Positions 60,497 through 64,000 of a stretch of 64,000 nucleotides of DNA are shown piece after piece (positions within the stretch are counted from its first letter, which is position 1; every line of letters begins with the position of its first letter). Below the pieces are notes generated by a model that did not search any database, was not told the DNA's origin, and saw only the letters and a program-made list of their open reading frames with translations. The position numbers and the translations under genes are program-made. The DNA is from Verrucomicrobiales bacterium (GTDB lineage Bacteria; Verrucomicrobiota; Verrucomicrobiia; Verrucomicrobiales; V1-33): contig JAQGPJ010000068.1 in the NCBI GenBank assembly GCA_028293125.1, positions 62,001 to 126,000 of the forward strand, given 5' to 3'.

Positions 60497-62227
60497 TCAG
60501 GAGTGTGCCAGGGATTGGAGTTCAGGTGGTTCGGGCGGTTTGGATGGTGCGGGCAGCAGCGCGTTGCTGATGCCCGCAGGGGTGGGGCTGGCAATGCCCA
60601 GCTGCTTCAGAAGGTCATCGACGATGGGAAGCTGCACGCGGTGGCGCAGCAGGGCATTCACCAACTGGTCCGGCACGTTGCCGCCGCCGGCTTCCCCGCC
60701 GCCGTCGCCCGCTGAGCCATTGCCTCCACCGCCATAGCCGCCAATAAGAGGCCCGTTGGTGCTGATGACACGGACGCTCTCGATGTTCTCCAGAGGCTTC
60801 ATGCTGGCGGCGATCAGCGCCGGCGCAACCTGGGCCAGGACGGTCCTCATTTCATAGGCCATGACGTTCTCGCCAAGCATGTTCTTGGCTTCGTTGATGG
60901 CCCGCGCACCGTAGGCCTCGGCTTCGAATTTTTTGCGGTCGGCATCGGCCTTGATAATGACGGATTCCGCTTCGGCGCGGGCCGCAGTCAGCCGGGCCAG
61001 GGCCAGGTCCTCGGCGGCCTTCTTCTCAGCCTCGGCGGCGACGGTCACCTTGGTGGCCTCGCGCTCGGCCTCCTGACGGGCGGAGATGACCTCCACCTCG
61101 CGGCGGCGGTTGGCCTCGGCGACCATGCGCACGGTGATCACGTTCTCCTCTTCACGGACCTTTTCCGCCAAGGCCTTGGAGGCGTCGGCCTCGGCCTTGG
61201 ACTTGGCCTCGCTCTTTTCAGCGATGGTGATGGCGGCCTCCTGCTGGGACATCTCCACGGCCTGCCGGCGGGCGATGTCGGCGGTTTCGATCTGGCGCTT
61301 CTTCTCCATTTGGGACTGCTCCAGCTCGCGCTCCTTGTTGATGTTCTGAAGGGCGATCTGTTTGGCGGCCAGAATGGAGGACTCCTCGGCCTCCCGGTGG
61401 CGCATGGCCTGTTCGGTCTTGATCAGCGACTCCTGCTCGGCACGGCGCATGGAGACTTCGCGTTCCTGGCTGAGGCGGGCGAACTCCCCCTGCTGGCGGA
61501 TCGTCAGGGACTGCTGCTCGGCCTCCAGGTTTTTCTGCTCAATGCGGATGCGGGTCTCCTGCTCGATCTTGTTGCGCTCCTCGCGCTTGGCCTCGGTGAT
61601 GCGGGCGATGTTGGCCAGGCCCTGGGCATCAAAGGAGTTGGTGGCGTTGAAATACTCCACGCTGGTCTGGTCGAGGCCGGTCAGGGACACGGACTCCAGT
61701 TCCAAACCGTTCTTGGCCAGATCCTCGGCCACGGTGGTCTGCACGCTCTGGACAAAATCGGCGCGCTTCTCATGCAGGGTCTGCATGTCCATGCCGGCGG
61801 CCACAGCCCGCAGGGCGTCCACGAACTTGCCTTGGAGAATCTCCCGCAGCTCCTCGGGGTGCAGCGTTTTGCCCCCGAAGCTCTGGGCCGCCTGGGCGAT
61901 GGCCTCGGTGTCCTTTTTCACGCGGACAAAGAACTCCGCCTTCACGTCCGCGCGGATGCGGTCGAGGGTGATCAGGGCCTCATTGTTGGCGCGCTCCACC
62001 TGCAGGCGCAAGGTCATCATGTTCACCGGCGTGATCTGCTGGAAGATGGGCAGCACGATGGCCCCGCCGTCCGCGATGACCTTCTGTCCGCCCAAGCCGG
62101 TGCGCACAAAGGCGCTCTCCTTGCTCGCCCTCACGTAAAACCGCGAGGCGATGCTGAGCATGATCACGATCAGGGCAAAGGCGGCGGCGCCGCTGAGCAC
62201 GGCGGGTTGTTTGACGAGTTCCATCAT
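60497..62227 (-). CDS. yqiK: Flotillin-like SPFH protein (YqiK)
   Basis: 576 residues (E. coli YqiK 553). N-terminal membrane helix ('AAAFALIVIMLSIASRFYV', about 14-32), an SPFH/band-7 domain (about 35-200, 'SAFVRTGLGGQKVIADGGAI', 'VKAEFFVRVKKDTEAIAQAA'), then a long Glu/Ala/Lys coiled coil (about 205-475) with repeated 'AEAEKKAAEDLALARLTAAR'. The C-terminus is a Gly/Pro-rich tail. Flotillins organise membrane microdomains. Encoded with YqiJ upstream, and the same strand continues into terB. Confidence 0.9.
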   Translation of the reverse strand: MMELVKQPAVLSGAAAFALIVIMLSIASRFYVRASKESAFVRTGLGGQKVIADGGAIVLPIFQQITPVNMMTLRLQVERANNEALITLDRIRADVKAEFFVRVKKDTEAIAQAAQSFGGKTLHPEELREILQGKFVDALRAVAAGMDMQTLHEKRADFVQSVQTTVAEDLAKNGLELESVSLTGLDQTSVEYFNATNSFDAQGLANIARITEAKREERNKIEQETRIRIEQKNLEAEQQSLTIRQQGEFARLSQEREVSMRRAEQESLIKTEQAMRHREAEESSILAAKQIALQNINKERELEQSQMEKKRQIETADIARRQAVEMSQQEAAITIAEKSEAKSKAEADASKALAEKVREEENVITVRMVAEANRRREVEVISARQEAEREATKVTVAAEAEKKAAEDLALARLTAARAEAESVIIKADADRKKFEAEAYGARAINEAKNMLGENVMAYEMRTVLAQVAPALIAASMKPLENIESVRVISTNGPLIGGYGGGGNGSAGDGGGEAGGGNVPDQLVNALLRHRVQLPIVDDLLKQLGIASPTPAGISNALLPAPSKPPEPPELQSLAHS

Positions 62228-62243
62228 TGGGGGAAAAGTGTGG

Positions 62244-63008
62244 TTAGGAGTAAACTTTCGGAGAAAGGTCCGGATTCGTGTTCAGCCTGCCCCGGAAAAA
62301 CCCGGTGGCGGGATCGCGGCCCAGCAGCAGGACCTCGCCGCCCTGGCTGACGGGTTCACCGGTGACCCGGCACATGACGTAATGCGGGCGCCGGTCCGGA
62401 CCGGTGACGCGCACCTCCGCGGCGCGGTCCTCGGTGGCGGTGCCGATGGTCACCACGCCCACCCAGCCCACGAGATGCTCCGGCGGAAAAGCGCTGGTCT
62501 CATCCTTCGGCCACACGCGTCCCAGGAGGCGGTTGAGGAACCTCATCACCAACAGAGCCGGGAAAAAGACCGCCGCCGCCGCCCACAGCTCCACCAGCAC
62601 CGGGGATCCGGAAAGCAGCAGCGCCTGCTGGAGAGTCATGCCTCCGATGCTGAAGGCCGCCAGAAAAACGCAGAGGGAAACCAGCACCGGCACCCGCCCG
62701 ATCCCCAGCCAGGCGAACATGGAGGCGAAAAAGCCGCCCCCGGCCTCAGTACCACTGTCGGCGTCCCCGTGGCCATGGCCGCCGCTGTCCGCTTGGCCGC
62801 CGGTGTCGGGACTGTCAGCCATCCCGGGCCCGTGGCCCCCTGCCGGCGCATCCGGCCCGGAGGAGTCCGGCAGGTGCAGCAGATCGCTGAGCCATTCGGA
62901 AAACCCAAGGCCCATCATCAGGCTCACGGCCTCGAGCAGGGCAAAGCACAGCAGTGTCACAAACGCCGCGGCAAAAACGGTGTTGTGAGGTGCGAGCAGC
63001 CAGTCCAT
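62244..63008 (-). CDS. yqiJ: YqiJ family membrane protein
   Basis: 254 residues from ATG 63008 (MDWLLAPHNTVFAAAFVTLL). About three membrane helices; a His/Gly/Asp-rich cytoplasmic loop ('HGPGMADSPDTGGQADSGGH') sits between helices 1 and 2. The C-terminal OB-fold-like domain has 'HLVGWVGVVTIGTATEDRAA' and 'PHYVMCRVTGEPVSQGGEVL', as in NfeD-type proteins. YqiJ/NfeD proteins are the usual partners of flotillins. It is 16 bases upstream of yqiK. Confidence 0.88.
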   Translation of the reverse strand: MDWLLAPHNTVFAAAFVTLLCFALLEAVSLMMGLGFSEWLSDLLHLPDSSGPDAPAGGHGPGMADSPDTGGQADSGGHGHGDADSGTEAGGGFFASMFAWLGIGRVPVLVSLCVFLAAFSIGGMTLQQALLLSGSPVLVELWAAAAVFFPALLVMRFLNRLLGRVWPKDETSAFPPEHLVGWVGVVTIGTATEDRAAEVRVTGPDRRPHYVMCRVTGEPVSQGGEVLLLGRDPATGFFRGRLNTNPDLSPKVYS

Positions 63009-63260
63009 GGGAAGCGGGTGAGCTGAAACGCTAACCGCAAGTCCGCCTTCTGCCAATATAAATGACCGGCTAAATTGTACGACGTCCGGATTTTCCTGAA
63101 GGAGGCCGACCTGCGGTCATCCCCGTCATGCTCAAAATGCCAGTGGCCTGCCAATAAATCCCGGTCGGCATCCTGTAGCTAACTGAAAAAAATCCGCAGG
63201 CTCCGGCTGAGGGATTATGATAAGGATGCGGGTCTGCGCAGTGTGGTTGGGACTTGGCTC
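63009..63260. other. Intergenic region between yqiJ and the CBS protease
   Basis: About 252 bases. No gene or RNA found. It should hold the yqiJ promoter; TATATT on the minus strand near 63055-63060 is a weak -10 candidate. Confidence 0.35.
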
Positions 63261-64000
63261 TCAGGCCCTCAAAGGCCTTGCCGCCAGCGGGGTTTGGCGG
63301 CGCGAGAGAGCCTTGCGGGTCATCAGCAGCTCCAAGACATTTTCCGAGGTCACCAGCCCCACCAGACGGCCCTGATCGATCACCGGCATCAGGGTCAGGG
63401 CGGGATCCCGCAGGGTGTGCATCACTCCATCCAGCGCGTCCGACGGCGCACAGTGCGGGGGATCGGGGCGCATGAAGCTGGAGACCGGGCCGGGGGTTTC
63501 GTTTTCGAGAACGCGGAACACATCCTGCCGGCTGACAATGCCGATGAGTTCTCCGTCCTCCCGCACCACAGGGAAGTCACCCTGAAACCCCTTGATGATC
63601 AGCTTCACCGTCTGCTGCACCGTCTGATCCGGGCTCAGCACATGGAATTCCGTCATCATGGCGTCGCGCGCGCTCAGGCCCGTCAGCACGGAATCCTCCT
63701 CCGCGTCCTCGGCCTCATTGGAGGCGCCGATCCACACGAACAGAGCGATGAAGATCAGCATGTAGAGTTTCGGCACCAGGATGCCCACCAGCACAAAAAT
63801 CACCGCCACCCCCTGGCCGATGGTGGCCGCGATCCGCGTGGCGCGGGCGTGAGGCATGCGCATGGCCAGCAGTGACCGCAGCACCCGGCCGCCGTCCATG
63901 GGAAAAGCCGGCAGCAGGTTGAACAGAATCATGGTGCCATTGAAGATCATCAACGCCCGCAGGAAGCTTCCGGAGACGACATACAGATGGTCCTGGATCA
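63261..64000 (-). CDS. Site-2-protease family protein with CBS pair (5' part outside)
   Basis: At least 246 residues; the N-terminus lies beyond the window, so the HEXXH motif is not seen. The visible part has the second metal-binding motif of M50 proteases, 'FNLLPAFPMDGGRVLRSLLA' (NXXPXXXXDG), two membrane helices ('VAVIFVLVGILVPKLYMLI'), then two CBS domains (about residues 90-215 of the visible part, 'MMTEFHVLSPDQTVQQTVKL', 'LIGIVSRQDVFRVLEN', 'LVGLVTSENVLELLMTRKAL'). Such proteins resemble SpoIVFB/RIP metalloproteases gated by nucleotide binding to the CBS pair. Confidence 0.85.
   Translation of the reverse strand, partial: IQDHLYVVSGSFLRALMIFNGTMILFNLLPAFPMDGGRVLRSLLAMRMPHARATRIAATIGQGVAVIFVLVGILVPKLYMLIFIALFVWIGASNEAEDAEEDSVLTGLSARDAMMTEFHVLSPDQTVQQTVKLIIKGFQGDFPVVREDGELIGIVSRQDVFRVLENETPGPVSSFMRPDPPHCAPSDALDGVMHTLRDPALTLMPVIDQGRLVGLVTSENVLELLMTRKALSRRQTPLAARPLRA

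Noticed and set aside
61310-62350. Antisense frame opposite yqiK
   Set aside because: Leu/Gly/His-rich shadow of the flotillin coiled coil.

Overview
The window looks like a chromosomal segment of a high-GC bacterium of the phylum Verrucomicrobia (PVC group). The reasons are several secreted proteins with PEP-CTERM sorting tails, large secreted proteins with a C-terminal 'DGDG..NLL.fALGLDP'-like module, a fused str/S10/spc ribosomal-protein run lacking tuf, rpsN and rpmD, and ribosomal genes that almost all lack a Shine-Dalgarno sequence. No 16S rRNA is present, so the assignment is inference.

Layout. (1) 1-8764: the 3' end of a membrane-protein gene and a DOMON-like protein (+). Opposite lies a minus-strand set of ECF sigma factor, RskA-type anti-sigma factor and two large secreted proteins. 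(2) 9048-11116: a SurA-type periplasmic chaperone/PPIase and pdxA. (3) 11169-27144: a promoter (TTGCGA-16-TATAAT) and a colinear run rpsL-rpsG-fusA-rpsJ-rplC-rplD-rplW-rplB-rpsS-[secreted coiled-coil protein]-rplV-rpsC-rplP-rpmC-rpsQ-rplN-rplX-rplE-rpsH-rplF-rplR-rpsE-rplO-secY-map. A non-ribosomal secreted protein gene sits between rpsS and rplV. (4) 27233-29545: yicC-gmk-coaC (-). (5) 29698-40849: a housekeeping and decay-prone zone with an ArsC/Spx protein, a broken hsp20, a choice-of-anchor PEP-CTERM protein, a one-haem cytochrome, a cheB remnant, thiG, chdC/hemQ, a ferredoxin, thiH, another PEP-CTERM protein and a SPOUT rRNA methyltransferase. (6) 41014-41452: the RNase P RNA gene (-). 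(7) 41758-63008: a large Ter (tellurium-resistance/stress) island. (8) 63261-64000: a partial site-2-protease/CBS protein.

The Ter island has two arms that converge. The plus arm carries TerC, a TerY-like VWA protein, a fusion of a degenerate kinase-like domain, an Ig-like domain and PP2C, an active-looking Ser/Thr kinase with zinc ribbon and a possible FHA-like tail, a second VWA protein with zinc ribbon, a TerD-VWA fusion and an AIM24 protein. The minus arm carries YqiJ, the flotillin YqiK, TerB, TerA, two TerD paralogues, and a tightly overlapping module of ATP-grasp, phosphoribosyltransferase, HAD, StiP/PELOTA and CitE-like aldolase genes. This layout suggests a Ca2+/metal-responsive membrane complex (TerC, TerB, TerD paralogues, flotillin), a phospho-signalling relay (kinase, PP2C, VWA adaptors) and a pathway making a nucleoside-like metabolite. 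The family roles are established knowledge; their joint operation in this organism is inference. Unusual parts are the pseudokinase-PP2C fusion, the paralogous TerD scaffolds shared by the TerA-like and TerF-like proteins, the attached yqiJK pair and a perfect palindrome upstream of terB.
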